A DNA stretch of 64,000 bases from Rhodobacter ferrooxidans (GCF_000176015.1 NZ_ACYY01000013.1:1-64000); one strand, 5' to 3'. Shown: positions 18,403 to 28,780, counted from the stretch's first letter. Program-made: numbers and translations. The notes: generated by a model not told the origin, from the letters alone.

Positions 18403-20658
18403 ATGACCAAGATGACGATTACCCCGGAGGAGGCGCTTGCCTACCACCTGGAACCGAAGCCCGGCAAATACGAGGTGGTGCCGACCACGCCGATGGCGAC
18501 GCAGCGCGACCTGAGTCTGGCCTACAGCCCCGGTGTGGCCGTGCCGGTGCAGGCGATCGCCGATCAGCCGGAAACCATCTACGACTATACCATCAAGGGC
18601 AACATGGTCGCCGTCATCTCGAATGGCACGGCGATTCTGGGGATGGGCAATCTGGGGGCTGCCGCCGCGAAGCCGGTGATGGAGGGCAAGGCGGTGCTGT
18701 TCAAGCGCTTTGCCGACGTCAACGCCATCGACATCGAGCTGGACACCGAAGACCCCGAAGAGATCATCAACGCCGTGCGGCTGATGGGCACCGCGTTCGG
18801 CGGCATCAACCTTGAGGATATCAAGGCGCCGGAATGTTTCATCATCGAGCAGCGGCTGAAGGAAATCATGGACATCCCGGTGTTCCATGACGACCAGCAC
18901 GGCACCGCGGTGATCTGCGCCGCCGGTCTGATCAACGCGCTGGAGATCAGCGGCAAGAAGATCGGCGATTGCCGGATCGTGCTGAACGGGGCCGGGGCGG
19001 CGGGGATCGCCTGTCTGGAGCTGATCAAGCGGCTGGGCGCACAGCATGACAACTGCATCATGTGCGACACCAAGGGTGTGATCTATCAGGGCCGCACCGA
19101 GGGCATGAACCAGTGGAAATCGGCGCATGCCGCCAACACGCCGCTGCGCACGCTGGAAGAGGCGATGGCGGGGGCGGATGTGTTCCTGGGCGTCTCGGCC
19201 AAGGGGGCGCTGACGCAGGACATGGTGAAATCGATGGCCGACAATCCGGTCATCTTTGCCATGGCCAACCCCGACCCGGAAATCACCCCCGAGGATGCCC
19301 ATGCGGTGCGCCCCGATGCCATCGTCGCCACCGGCCGGTCGGATTATCCCAATCAGGTCAATAACGTGCTGGGATTCCCCTACCTGTTCCGCGGGGCTTT
19401 GGACATCCATGCCCGCGCCATCAATGACGAGATGAAGATCGCCTGCGCCATGGCTCTTGCCAAACTGGCGCGCGAGGATGTGCCGGACGAGGTGGCGATG
19501 GCCTATGGCCGCAAGCTGTCGTTTGGCCGCGACTACATCATCCCGACGCCGTTCGACCCGCGGCTGATCTATGTGATTCCCCCGGCGGTGGCGCGGGCCG
19601 GCATGGATACCGGCGTGGCGCGGCGCCCCATTATCGACCTGAAGGCTTATGAGCTGAGCCTGAAATCGCGGATGGACCCGACCGCCTCGATCCTGCAAGG
19701 CATCCATACCCGCGCCAAGGCCGCGCAGGCCCGGATGATCTTTGCCGAGGGCGATGACCCCCGCGTGCTGCGTGCCGCCGTCGCCTATCAGCGCGCCGGT
19801 CTGGGCCGGGCCATGGTGGTCGGCCGCGAATCCGACGTGCGGGAAAAGCTGGAAGCGGTGGGTCTGGGCGATGCGGTGCGCGAGCTGGAGGTGGTCAATG
19901 CCGCCAATACCCGCCACCTCGAAGCCTACCAGGATTTTCTTTACAAGCGCCTGCAGCGCAGCGGTTTCGACAAGCTGGATATCCACCGCCAGGCGGCGCG
20001 CGACCGGCATGTGTTCTCGGCGCTGATGCTGGCGCATGGCCATGGTGACGGCCTGGTGACCGGCGCCACCCGCAAATCGGCGCATGTGCTGCAACTTCTG
20101 AACCAGGTGTTCGATGCCAAGGCCGAAGATGGGGCCGTGGGGGTGACGGTGCTGCTGCACAAGGGCCGGATCGTGTTGCTGGCCGATACGCTGGTGCATG
20201 AATGGCCCGACGAGAACGACCTGGCGGTGATTGCCATCAAGGCCGCCGGGGTGGCGCGCAACCTGGGGCTGGACCCGCGGGTGGCTTTCGTGTCGTTCTC
20301 GACCTTCGGCTATCCGGTGTCGGAGCGTGCCACCAAGATGGGCCGCGCCACCAAGGTGCTGGACAACATGAAGGTCGATTTCGAGTATGAAGGCGAAATG
20401 ACCGTCGATGTGGCGCTGAACCGCGAGTCGATGGCGCAATATCCGTTCTGCCGCCTGACCGGGCCTGCCAATGTGCTGGTGGTTCCGGCGCGACACTCGG
20501 CCTCGATCTCGGTCAAGCTGTTGCAGGAAATGGCCGGGGCGACGGTGATCGGGCCGATTCTGACCGGGGTGAAAAAGCCGATCCAGATCTGTTCGACCAA
20601 TTCGACGGTGAACGACATTCTGAACATGGCGGTGATGGCTGCCTGCAAGGTGGGGTGA
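18403..20658 (+). CDS. maeB: NADP-dependent malic enzyme with C-terminal phosphotransacetylase domain
   Basis: Oxidative decarboxylation of malate to pyruvate with NADP, a link between the TCA cycle and gluconeogenesis. The 751-aa protein has the malic N-domain (YSPGVAVPVQAI, FHDDQHGTAVICAAGL), the NAD-binding domain (LNGAGAAGIACLELI), and from about residue 430 a phosphate acetyltransferase-like domain (ARMIFAEGDDPRVLRAA, then LVTGATRKSAHVLQLL). This fused layout is the standard MaeB form, in which the PTA domain usually has a regulatory rather than catalytic role. ATG at 18403 fits the family start. Divergent from mutS. Confidence 0.93.
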   Translation: MTKMTITPEEALAYHLEPKPGKYEVVPTTPMATQRDLSLAYSPGVAVPVQAIADQPETIYDYTIKGNMVAVISNGTAILGMGNLGAAAAKPVMEGKAVLFKRFADVNAIDIELDTEDPEEIINAVRLMGTAFGGINLEDIKAPECFIIEQRLKEIMDIPVFHDDQHGTAVICAAGLINALEISGKKIGDCRIVLNGAGAAGIACLELIKRLGAQHDNCIMCDTKGVIYQGRTEGMNQWKSAHAANTPLRTLEEAMAGADVFLGVSAKGALTQDMVKSMADNPVIFAMANPDPEITPEDAHAVRPDAIVATGRSDYPNQVNNVLGFPYLFRGALDIHARAINDEMKIACAMALAKLAREDVPDEVAMAYGRKLSFGRDYIIPTPFDPRLIYVIPPAVARAGMDTGVARRPIIDLKAYELSLKSRMDPTASILQGIHTRAKAAQARMIFAEGDDPRVLRAAVAYQRAGLGRAMVVGRESDVREKLEAVGLGDAVRELEVVNAANTRHLEAYQDFLYKRLQRSGFDKLDIHRQAARDRHVFSALMLAHGHGDGLVTGATRKSAHVLQLLNQVFDAKAEDGAVGVTVLLHKGRIVLLADTLVHEWPDENDLAVIAIKAAGVARNLGLDPRVAFVSFSTFGYPVSERATKMGRATKVLDNMKVDFEYEGEMTVDVALNRESMAQYPFCRLTGPANVLVVPARHSASISVKLLQEMAGATVIGPILTGVKKPIQICSTNSTVNDILNMAVMAACKVG

Positions 20659-21518
20659 TGACGGTCTATAACCTCGGCTCGATCAACGCCGACCACGTCT
20701 ATGCGGTGCCGCATCTGCCCGCGCCGGGTGAGACGTTGGCGGCAACCGGCTACAGCATCGGCTTGGGCGGCAAGGGTGCCAACCAGTCAGTTGCGGCGGC
20801 GAAGGCCGGGGCGCGGGTGCTGCATATCGGCGCGGTCGGGCCGGAAGGGCTGTGGGCGCGCGAGGCTTTGGCGGGGTATGGCGTCGATGTTTCGCACGTT
20901 GCGCGCGGGACCGAGGCCACCGGCCATGCCATCATCAACGTCGATCCGGCGGCGGAAAATGCCATCGTGCTGTATTCCGGTGCCAACCAGACGCTTGGCG
21001 CGGCGGCAATCGGTGCCGCACTGGCCGGGGCCGGGCCGGGCGACACGCTGATGTTGCAGAACGAAACCTCGGTGCAGGTGATTGCGGCGCAGATGGCGGC
21101 GGCCAAGGGGATGCGGGTGATCTATTCCGCGGCACCCTTCGATCTGGGCGCGGTGAAGGCGGTGTTGCCGCATGTCGGCCTGCTGGTGATGAATGAAATC
21201 GAGGCCGGGATGATGCGCGACGGCCTTGGCGGCTTGCCGGCGGTCGATGTGATCGTGACCAAGGGCGCGCGCGGTGCGGAATGGATTTCCGTCGGAGCAG
21301 AGCCGCTTTTCGTGCCGTCGTTCAAGGTTCTGCCGGTCGATACCACCGGTGCAGGCGATTGTTTCATCGGCACACTTGCGGCGGCGCTGGATGCGGGGCT
21401 TGATAGGGCGGGCGGCATGCGACGGGCTGCTGCGGCTGCTGCGATACAAGTCACCCGCAAGGGTGCGGCGCAGGCCATGCCCTCGGCCAGCGAAGTGGAC
21501 GCATTTCTGCAAGGTTAG
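20658..21518 (+). CDS. ribokinase-like PfkB-family sugar kinase
   Basis: A 286-aa PfkB kinase. The ribokinase features are an N-terminal NLGSINADHVYAVPHLPAPGET, the GGKGANQSVAAAKAGA glycine motif, and DTTGAGDCFIGTLAAALD near the C-terminus with the catalytic Asp. This suggests D-ribose as substrate, but no ribose transporter or regulator is next to it, so the sugar is not certain. The ATG overlaps the maeB stop by one base (TGATG); a GTG at 20655 is the alternative. Confidence 0.85.
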   Translation: MTVYNLGSINADHVYAVPHLPAPGETLAATGYSIGLGGKGANQSVAAAKAGARVLHIGAVGPEGLWAREALAGYGVDVSHVARGTEATGHAIINVDPAAENAIVLYSGANQTLGAAAIGAALAGAGPGDTLMLQNETSVQVIAAQMAAAKGMRVIYSAAPFDLGAVKAVLPHVGLLVMNEIEAGMMRDGLGGLPAVDVIVTKGARGAEWISVGAEPLFVPSFKVLPVDTTGAGDCFIGTLAAALDAGLDRAGGMRRAAAAAAIQVTRKGAAQAMPSASEVDAFLQG

Positions 21519-21524
21519 AGCCGT

Positions 21525-22862
21525 TCAGCGGTCCAGCGGCAACCCGCTGGGCACCGCATCCGGCACGCCGAACCGCCCCTTCAGCGCCACCGGGTCTTCC
21601 AGCGTTTTCAGAAACGCCACCAGTGCCGCGATCTGTTCGGCTTGCAGAAGCACCGGCTGCGTGGTTACCGCGGCGGCAATGGCATCGCGTTCGTCTGGCG
21701 TATCCATGATCAGCCAATCGGGCTTGTTCGGCTGGAACGCAGGCAAAACCGTATCGTCCTCATAGGACGCCAGCCCGGTTTTCGGATCGGCGTGATAGGC
21801 CAGAAAGCTTTCCAGCGTCTTGTGCGCCCCGGCGTGGCCATAAGGTGCGGTGGCCGTCACATTGCGCAGGCTGGGGGTGCGGAAGGCATAGGCATCGGCG
21901 GGGTTGTTGGTCACCCGCATCCGGCCGACATCACGCGAATGGCTCTCGAACCGTTCGGCCTTGCCGGGGCCAAGCTGCGGCTCGCCCATGGCGTGAAAGC
22001 TCTGGTCAGTCTGGAATTTGCCGCTGTGACAGGCGCTGCACCCCGCCGAGCCGTAGAACAGTGCCAGCCCCAGTTGTTCCTGCGGCTTCAGGGTGCCGGT
22101 GCCGCGCAGCCAGGCGTCGAAGGGCGCGGTATCGGACCGCCATTCCACCTCGATGAAGGCGGCGATGGCGTTGGAGATATCGGTAAAGCCGATCGGGCGA
22201 CCGGCAGCAATCTCGGGGTAGGCGGCGGCAAACATCTCGGCATAGGCCGGAATCGCCGCCACCCGCAGCGCCAGCAGGTTCCACGCGCCCTTCGGCCCGG
22301 TAATCAGGCCTTCGCGCACCGCGGTGGAGACCTCGTTTTCCTCGTAATGCCCGGCCATTTCGTCATTCGACAGCACCGGAAACATGGTCTGCGCCGACAG
22401 GATCGAGGCGAAGCCTTGCACCATCTCGTCTTCCAGCGGTGTGCGAAAGCCCGAGGCGCGGGTCGGGTCGGCCTGAATCCGGCCATCGTGGAACAGCGTG
22501 GTGAATTCGCGCGCCCCCAGATTGAACAGCGCCGGGGCGTTGCGCGGAATCCGCTGTTCCGGCAAGTTTTTGGCCATCGGCTTGCGGTCGGGGCCGAGGC
22601 CCGTGCCACCCTCGCCCAGGCCCAGCGACACGCCGTCCGAGGTGCCGAAGCGCGGGTGATGGCAGGTAACGCAGGCGATGTTGCGGTTGCCCGACAGAAT
22701 CGGATCCCAGAACAGCAGTTGCCCCAGTTTCGCCTCGGCTTCGGCAACCAGGGCGTAGTCGGCGTCGGTGATCGGGGCGGGCAGCGCCCGGCTTTGCGCC
22801 AGCGCGGCGGTCGGCAGGGCCAAAGCGGCGGCAAGGGCAGCGTGAGCAAGCAGATTGGGCAT
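21525..22862 (-). CDS. periplasmic dihaem cytochrome, MauG / cytochrome-c peroxidase family
   Basis: A 445-aa exported protein with a Sec signal peptide (MPNLLAHAALAAALALPTAA, cut after ALAQ or near it) and two c-haem motifs: CVTCH near residue 64 and CSACH in the second half. The layout (LFWDPILSGNRNIACVTCHHP, then FRTPSLRNVTATAPYGHAGA) is that of MauG-like and bacterial cytochrome-c peroxidases. Which of these activities it has cannot be told. A GGAGG six bases before the ATG supports the start. It is divergent from tamA. Confidence 0.85.
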   Translation of the reverse strand: MPNLLAHAALAAALALPTAALAQSRALPAPITDADYALVAEAEAKLGQLLFWDPILSGNRNIACVTCHHPRFGTSDGVSLGLGEGGTGLGPDRKPMAKNLPEQRIPRNAPALFNLGAREFTTLFHDGRIQADPTRASGFRTPLEDEMVQGFASILSAQTMFPVLSNDEMAGHYEENEVSTAVREGLITGPKGAWNLLALRVAAIPAYAEMFAAAYPEIAAGRPIGFTDISNAIAAFIEVEWRSDTAPFDAWLRGTGTLKPQEQLGLALFYGSAGCSACHSGKFQTDQSFHAMGEPQLGPGKAERFESHSRDVGRMRVTNNPADAYAFRTPSLRNVTATAPYGHAGAHKTLESFLAYHADPKTGLASYEDDTVLPAFQPNKPDWLIMDTPDERDAIAAAVTTQPVLLQAEQIAALVAFLKTLEDPVALKGRFGVPDAVPSGLPLDR

Positions 22863-22985
22863 GACGTTCCTCCGCTTCGCAGAAAACCACGGTTTGCCGC
22901 AGTGGAAAAGGCGGTTTCACGCCCGGAGGCTGATCCAGGTGCGCGGCGCATTGCCGAGGGTGTGGCAAGCTGCGATAGTCTTTGC

Positions 22986-24830
22986 ATGCGGATCAGGGGG
23001 AAACAGGTGGCCGGTCTGCGGGCAAAACCAAGGGTCGGCAGGTTCGGCGCGGCCATTGCCGGGCTGATGCTTGCGGCAGCACCGGCGCAGGCGCTTGATA
23101 CGCTTGTGTTTTCCGTGCCAGAGGTTGAAACCGGGCTGCAAGCCAGCCTGCGCGCGGCCTCGCTTTTGCTGACGGCAAAGCGCGATGGCACCACCGATCC
23201 GCAGGATGTTTTTGCCGCGGCCCAGGCCGAATATGGCCGTCTGGTCGGCGCACTTTACGCCCGCGGCCATTATTCGCCGGTGATCCACATCCTGATCGAC
23301 GGGCGCGAGGCGGCCAGCATCGCCCCGCTGGACGCGCCCGCCCGGATTTCGCGCATCGAGGTGCGGGTGCAGCCCGGGCCGCTGTTTACCTTTGGCTCCG
23401 CGCATGTGGCGCCCTTGGCGGCGGGCACCGTGCTGCCGCAAGGCTTTGCGACCGGCGCGCGGGCCGACAGCGGGCTGGTGCAAGAGGCAGTCGTGGCCGG
23501 GGTGGAAGGCTGGCGCGCCATCGGTCACGCCAAAGCTGCGGCCGCCGGGCAGAACATCGTGGCCGACCATGCGCGGCACCGGTTGGATGCCGAGGTGCAG
23601 CTTGCTCCCGGTCCGGTGCTGCGCTTTGGCCAGCTTGCCATCACCGGTCAGCAGCGGATGCGCGAGGCCCGGATTCGCGAGATTGCCGGGTTGCCGACCG
23701 GCGATGTTTTCAGCCCGAAGGCCCTTGCTCGCAGCGCCGAGCGGTTGCGGCGCACCGGGGTGTTCCGGTCCGTCTCACTGACCGAGGATGAAGCGATCAC
23801 CGCACCCGATCTTCTGGGTATTTCGGCCGTCGTGGTCGAAGAAAAGCTGCGCCGCTACAGCTTTGGTGCCGAATTGGCCAGCCTTGAGGGTGCCACGCTC
23901 AGCGGCACCTGGCTGCACCGCAACCTGTTTGGCGGTGCCGAGCGGCTGACCGTTAGCGGCGAGGTGGCCAATCTGGGGGCGCAGACCAGCGGTGTCGATT
24001 ACAAGCTGGGCGTGACGCTGGATCGGCCTGCCACCTTCACCCCCGACACCACGCTGAGTTTTCATGCCGAAGTGGCACATCTGGACCAGCAGGACTATCT
24101 GGAAAACTCTGGCGGGCTGGGCTTTGGTTTTGGCCATATCTTTACCGAACACCTGACCGGGCGCGCCGGGCTGGATTACACTTGGTCCGAGGTGACCGAC
24201 CTGTCGGGCCGCGCGGTCTATCAGCATCTGGCGCTGCCGGTAGGCCTGACCTGGGACAACCGTGATGTTAAGCTGGATGCCAGCAAGGGCTACTATCTGG
24301 AGGCCGAGGCCAAGCCGTTCCTCGGTTTTGGCACCACCGATTCCGGGCTGCGGCTGAAGGGTGACGCGCGGGCCTATCGCGGCTTTGGCGATCAGGGGAG
24401 GTTCGTTCTGGCGGGGCGGGTGCAGGCGGGGGTGGTGCTGGGGCCAAGCCTGATCGGCACGCCGCGCGACTATCTTTTCTATTCCGGCGGCGGCGGCACG
24501 GTGCGCGGCCAGCCCTATCAATCGCTGGGGGTCAGCGTCTTGCGGGCCTTTGGCGATCAGTTCAAGACCGGCGGCATGGCCTTCCTTGCGGCCTCGGTCG
24601 AGATGCGCGCCAAGGTGACAGACAAGATCGGCGTGGTCGGGTTCGTGGATGCGGGGCATGTCGGGGCGATGGAGTTCTTTGATACGCTGGGCGGCTGGCA
24701 CGCCGGCGCCGGGCTGGGGTTGCGCTATGACACCGGCTTTGGCCCGGTGCGGCTGGATGTGGCGATGCCGGTGGGCGGCGATACTGGCGCGGGCGTGCAG
24801 GTCTATCTTGGCCTGGGGCAGGCGTTCTGA
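22986..24830 (+). CDS. tamA: outer-membrane translocation protein TamA (Omp85 family)
   Basis: Omp85-type barrel of the translocation and assembly module. The 614-aa protein has a signal sequence ending around APAQA (residue 36), POTRA-like domains to about residue 270, and a C-terminal 16-strand barrel region with the conserved YFYSGGGGTVRGQPYQSLG type motif (residues 498-514 here begin YLFYSGGGGTVRG). ATG at 22986 is chosen because it begins the signal peptide; the upstream open frame is antisense shadow. It overlaps tamB by one base. Confidence 0.9.
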   Translation: MRIRGKQVAGLRAKPRVGRFGAAIAGLMLAAAPAQALDTLVFSVPEVETGLQASLRAASLLLTAKRDGTTDPQDVFAAAQAEYGRLVGALYARGHYSPVIHILIDGREAASIAPLDAPARISRIEVRVQPGPLFTFGSAHVAPLAAGTVLPQGFATGARADSGLVQEAVVAGVEGWRAIGHAKAAAAGQNIVADHARHRLDAEVQLAPGPVLRFGQLAITGQQRMREARIREIAGLPTGDVFSPKALARSAERLRRTGVFRSVSLTEDEAITAPDLLGISAVVVEEKLRRYSFGAELASLEGATLSGTWLHRNLFGGAERLTVSGEVANLGAQTSGVDYKLGVTLDRPATFTPDTTLSFHAEVAHLDQQDYLENSGGLGFGFGHIFTEHLTGRAGLDYTWSEVTDLSGRAVYQHLALPVGLTWDNRDVKLDASKGYYLEAEAKPFLGFGTTDSGLRLKGDARAYRGFGDQGRFVLAGRVQAGVVLGPSLIGTPRDYLFYSGGGGTVRGQPYQSLGVSVLRAFGDQFKTGGMAFLAASVEMRAKVTDKIGVVGFVDAGHVGAMEFFDTLGGWHAGAGLGLRYDTGFGPVRLDVAMPVGGDTGAGVQVYLGLGQAF

Positions 24831-27800
24831 TGCGGCGGCTGGCAATCCTTGCACTGGTGGTGCTGCCCCACACGGCTGCGGCGCAGACCGATGACCGCAG
24901 CTATCTGACGGCGTTTCTGGAGGATAATTTCTCGGATATCGGCCGCACAGTGACGATTTCCGGCTTTCAGGGCGCGCTTTCGTCACGGGCGACCATGACG
25001 CAGATGACGATTGCCGACAGCGAGGGCATCTGGCTGACGCTGAACGATGTGGCGCTGGAATGGAACCGCGCGGCGCTGCTGAAGGGCCGGGTTTCGGTGA
25101 ACGCACTGACCGCCGCCGAGATCATCGTGGCCCGCGCGCCGGTTGCGGAAACCGACGGGCTTAGCGCCGAGGCGCAGGGGTTTTCGCTGCCGGACCTGCC
25201 GGTGTCGGTAGAGATCGGCCGTATTGCCGCAACGCGGATCGAACTTGCGCCGGAGGTTCTGGGGCAGGCGGTCGAGGGGTCGCTGGAAGCTTCGATGTCG
25301 CTGATCGCTGGCGAGGGCGAGGCCAACCTGCGGCTGGAGCGCAGCGATGACGGGCCGCAGGGGCTGGTGACGCTGACCGCCAGCTATGGCAATGCCTCGG
25401 GCATCCTGGCGCTGAATTTGCAGGCGAAAGAGGGTGCGGGCGGGGTGGCGGCGACGTTGCTGGGGCTGCCGGGGGTGCCTTCGGCGGAACTGACGATCAA
25501 GGGCACAGGGCCGGTTTCCGACTATGCCGCCGATGTGCGGCTGGTGACCGATGAAGTGGAGCGGCTGGCGGGCGGCGTGACGCTGACGGCCAACGACATC
25601 GGCGGCCACGGCTTCAACGCCGATCTGACCGGCGATCTTGCACCGCTGTTCCTGCCGCAATACGCCGATTTCCTGGGCACCAGCGTGCAGTTGCAGGCGG
25701 ATGGCCAGCGCGACGCGGGCGGGCGGCTGGACCTGCGCAATCTGTCGCTGCGCGGTGGTTCTGTGGCGCTGCAAGGCGCGCTGGTGCTGGCCGCCGATGG
25801 CTTGCCGGAACGGTTCGATCTGACCGGCAGCTTGCGGCAGGCCGATGGCACGCCGGTGTTGCTGCCGTTTGGCGCCGACCAGCCGACATCGGTGCAGGCG
25901 GCAGACCTGGCGCTGCGGTTCGACGCGGCCAAGGGCGACGACTGGCAGGGTTCGGCGGTTCTGACCGGCCTGCGGCGCGCCGATTTCGCGGCGGAAAGCC
26001 TGAAGCTGGATGGCACGGGCCAGATCACCCGGCAGGCGGGCAACGCGATTGCTGCCGATTTCCGGTTTGACGCCAAGGGCTTGGCCCCGCGCGATCCGGG
26101 GCTGGCGCAGGCTTTGGGCGAAGCTTTGACCGGCACCGCTAGGCTGAACTGGCGCGAGGGCGCTGGCGTCGTTACGGTATCTGACCTGACGTTGCAGGGT
26201 GCCGATTTTGGCGTGCAGGCCAGTGGCAGCATCAACGGGCTGGCCAGCGGCTTTGCCCTGAAAGGCCGGGCGCAAGCGCGGCTGGACGATCTGTCCCGCG
26301 CCTCGGGCTTGGCCGGGCGGGCGTTGTCGGGCAGTGGTGTGGCCACGGTTACCGGCAGCGGCAGTCTGCTGTCGGGTGGTTTCGATCTGCAGGCCGAGAT
26401 TACGGGCACCGATCTGCGCTTTGGTCAGGCGGAGCTGGATAACCTGCTGCGCGGGCAATCTCGCATCGAACTTTCGGCACTGCGCGACGAGACCGGCACG
26501 CAAGTGCGGCGGCTGGAGATTGCGGCGCGCAGCCTGACGGCGGTGCTGGCCGGGCGGGTGGCCACGGCGGGCAGCGATCTGACCGCCGATCTGGATTTCA
26601 CCGACCTGTCGGTGCTGGGCGGCGGCTATCGCGGCGCGCTGACCGGCAAGGCGCATCTGACCGGCACGCCGCAGACCGGTGCCGTGACGCTGGAGGCGGT
26701 GGCGACCGGGCTGGCGGTGGGGCACGCCGAGGCGGACAGCCTGCTGCGCGGCAAGACCGATCTTTCGCTGGCGTTTGATTTGCGCGACGGCAAGGTGACG
26801 GTCAACCGCGCCAGCCTGCGCAACCCGCAACTGAGCGCCGAGGCGAGCGGTTCGCAATCGAAGGTGGACCTGACTGCCCTGCTGGCCAATCTGGGCCTGC
26901 TGTTGCCCGAGTTTCCCGGGTCGGTCACGGTTTCCGGCACGGTAGAGCCGGATGCGGCGGGCAGCGTCCTGAACCTGAAGGCCAATGGTCCGGGGCAGAT
27001 TGCCGCCACGGTCAGCGGGCGGCTGGGCAGCGGTTTCGATACCGCCGATCTGAAGATCAGCGGCACCGGGCAGGCGGGGCTGGCCAATGTTTTCCTCGGC
27101 TCGCGCGTGGTTTCGGGGCCGCTGCAATTCGATCTGGCGCTGAGGGGGCCGTTCAAGCTGGCCTCATTGTCGGGCAAGCTGTCGCTGTCCGGCGGGCGGC
27201 TGACCGACCCTGACCTGCCGTTTGCCTTGCAGGCGGTGATGGCAAGCGCCGATCTGGCGGGTGGCCGGGCGCAGGTGGCGGCGCAGGCGGCGGTTTCCAG
27301 TGGCGGGCGGATTGAGGTGCAGGGCGGCATCGGGCTGACGGCGCCCTTCCCGGGCGATCTGGCGGTGCAGGTGCAGAACGCGGTGCTGAAGGACCCAGCG
27401 CTGTATCAGACCCGCGCCAATGGCACGCTGACCATCCGCGGGCCGCTGAACGGTGGGGCGGTGATTGCAGGCACCTTGCGGCTGGCGGAAACCGAGCTGC
27501 AAATCCCGTCGACCGGGATGGGCAGTCTGGGCAGCCTGCCCGACCTGCGCCACGTCAACGAACCGGCTGATGTGCGGGCCACAAGGGTGCGGGCAGGGCT
27601 GCTGGGGGCCGGTGGTGCAGCGGTGGTGCAGCGGCGGGCCTATCCGCTGGACCTGCTGATCTCGGCGCCGAACCGGGTGTTCATCCGCGGTCGTGGGCTG
27701 GATGCCGAACTGGGGGGCGAATTGCGGCTGGGCGGCACCACCGCCAATGTGCAGCCCAACGGCGCTTTCAACCTGATTCGCGGGCGGCTGGATATCCTGG

Positions 27801-28333
27801 GCAAGCGGCTCGATCTGTCGGAAGCCTCGCTGCGGCTGGAAGGCGAGTTTGTGCCGTTCGTGCGGATTCTGGCGTCGAATGAAAGCGATGGCATCACCAG
27901 TTCGGTGCTGATCGAGGGCAAGGCCACAGAGCCTGCGGTGACCTTTGTTTCAAACCCCGAACTGCCGCAGGAAGAGGTGCTGGCGCGGCTGCTGTTCGGG
28001 CGCAGCCTGTTGGCGCTGTCGCCGTTGCAGGCGGCGCAATTGGCCAATGCGGTGGCGACGCTGGCGGGCAAGGGCGGCGAGGGGCTGGTGGGCAAGCTGC
28101 GGCAGGGCTTTGGGCTGGATGATCTTGATCTGGTCACTGATGATCAGGGCGGAGCGGCGGTGAAGGCCGGGAAATACCTGGGCAAGAACCTTTATACCGA
28201 GATCGTGGTGGGGCAGCAGGGCCAAAGCCAGATCAACCTGAACCTGGACGTGACGCCCAACATCACGCTGCGCGGCAGCTCTGACGGCAGCGGCAACACC
28301 AGCTTGGGCGTGTTTCTGGAAAAGGACTACTAA
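24830..28333 (+). CDS. tamB: translocation and assembly module protein TamB (AsmA-like)
   Basis: A 1167-aa envelope-spanning protein, partner of TamA in outer-membrane assembly and probably lipid transport. A short N-terminal hydrophobic anchor (MRRLAILALVVLPHTAAA) precedes a long run of beta-rich repeats and the C-terminal TamB domain (LEGEFVPFVRILASNESDG, then LARLLFGRSLLALSPLQAAQLANAVATLAG). The start overlaps the tamA stop (TGATG), the usual arrangement for this pair. Confidence 0.92.
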   Translation: MRRLAILALVVLPHTAAAQTDDRSYLTAFLEDNFSDIGRTVTISGFQGALSSRATMTQMTIADSEGIWLTLNDVALEWNRAALLKGRVSVNALTAAEIIVARAPVAETDGLSAEAQGFSLPDLPVSVEIGRIAATRIELAPEVLGQAVEGSLEASMSLIAGEGEANLRLERSDDGPQGLVTLTASYGNASGILALNLQAKEGAGGVAATLLGLPGVPSAELTIKGTGPVSDYAADVRLVTDEVERLAGGVTLTANDIGGHGFNADLTGDLAPLFLPQYADFLGTSVQLQADGQRDAGGRLDLRNLSLRGGSVALQGALVLAADGLPERFDLTGSLRQADGTPVLLPFGADQPTSVQAADLALRFDAAKGDDWQGSAVLTGLRRADFAAESLKLDGTGQITRQAGNAIAADFRFDAKGLAPRDPGLAQALGEALTGTARLNWREGAGVVTVSDLTLQGADFGVQASGSINGLASGFALKGRAQARLDDLSRASGLAGRALSGSGVATVTGSGSLLSGGFDLQAEITGTDLRFGQAELDNLLRGQSRIELSALRDETGTQVRRLEIAARSLTAVLAGRVATAGSDLTADLDFTDLSVLGGGYRGALTGKAHLTGTPQTGAVTLEAVATGLAVGHAEADSLLRGKTDLSLAFDLRDGKVTVNRASLRNPQLSAEASGSQSKVDLTALLANLGLLLPEFPGSVTVSGTVEPDAAGSVLNLKANGPGQIAATVSGRLGSGFDTADLKISGTGQAGLANVFLGSRVVSGPLQFDLALRGPFKLASLSGKLSLSGGRLTDPDLPFALQAVMASADLAGGRAQVAAQAAVSSGGRIEVQGGIGLTAPFPGDLAVQVQNAVLKDPALYQTRANGTLTIRGPLNGGAVIAGTLRLAETELQIPSTGMGSLGSLPDLRHVNEPADVRATRVRAGLLGAGGAAVVQRRAYPLDLLISAPNRVFIRGRGLDAELGGELRLGGTTANVQPNGAFNLIRGRLDILGKRLDLSEASLRLEGEFVPFVRILASNESDGITSSVLIEGKATEPAVTFVSNPELPQEEVLARLLFGRSLLALSPLQAAQLANAVATLAGKGGEGLVGKLRQGFGLDDLDLVTDDQGGAAVKAGKYLGKNLYTEIVVGQQGQSQINLNLDVTPNITLRGSSDGSGNTSLGVFLEKDY

Positions 28334-28336
28334 GGC

Positions 28337-28648
28337 CTAATGCAACCGCTCGGGCCGCGCCGGAATCGGCCAGTCGATGATCCCCGCCCACAGATGCGGC
28401 AGATCTCGGGCGGCGCGGGCCGAAAGATCGGGATCATCCGCGTATAGCCGAGCCTGCATCTGGGCAAACATATCGCGGCTGCCCCACAGGCGGATCTGGG
28501 TACCGGCCTGCAACAAGGATTTATAGTCGCCCGAGCGCGCCAGCTCCTGATCAGAGGGAAGCTCTGGCCGTTGTGCCAGACTGCGGTAGGCGCGACGCGC
28601 CTGATCTACAGCCGAGACCAGACGATAAACGCGATCGGCATCATTCAT
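28337..28648 (-). CDS. hypothetical protein, 103 aa
   Basis: Not recognised. The product begins MNDADRVYRLVSAVDQARRAYRSL; it is charged, probably helical, soluble, and has no signal peptide or Cys motif. It lies 3 bp from the end of convergent tamB. The coding reading is supported by its length in a gap free of other genes and its clean start and stop, but it could be lineage-specific. Confidence 0.5.
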   Translation of the reverse strand: MNDADRVYRLVSAVDQARRAYRSLAQRPELPSDQELARSGDYKSLLQAGTQIRLWGSRDMFAQMQARLYADDPDLSARAARDLPHLWAGIIDWPIPARPERLH

Positions 28649-28780
28649 TCTGCCAAACTCCCTAGGGATACAATGTTCCTAGCTGTCCCTGTTACATTGA
28701 TCAACAAGAACGGCTTGCCCAGGGAAACATAGAAGCTCACGAAAGTGGCGATTTTCGGGCGCCGGGCATCAGTTGCGCAA
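28649..28780. other. intergenic segment, no gene seen
   Basis: AT-richer spacer upstream of the 103-aa gene and downstream of the yjb operon terminator. It should hold the promoter of the 103-aa gene; no clear -35/-10 pair was identified. Confidence 0.4.

Noticed and set aside
18277-20496. Upstream extension of the mutS frame through the antisense of maeB
   Set aside because: MaeB is the coding strand there; the mutS N-terminal family sequence begins only at about 18276.
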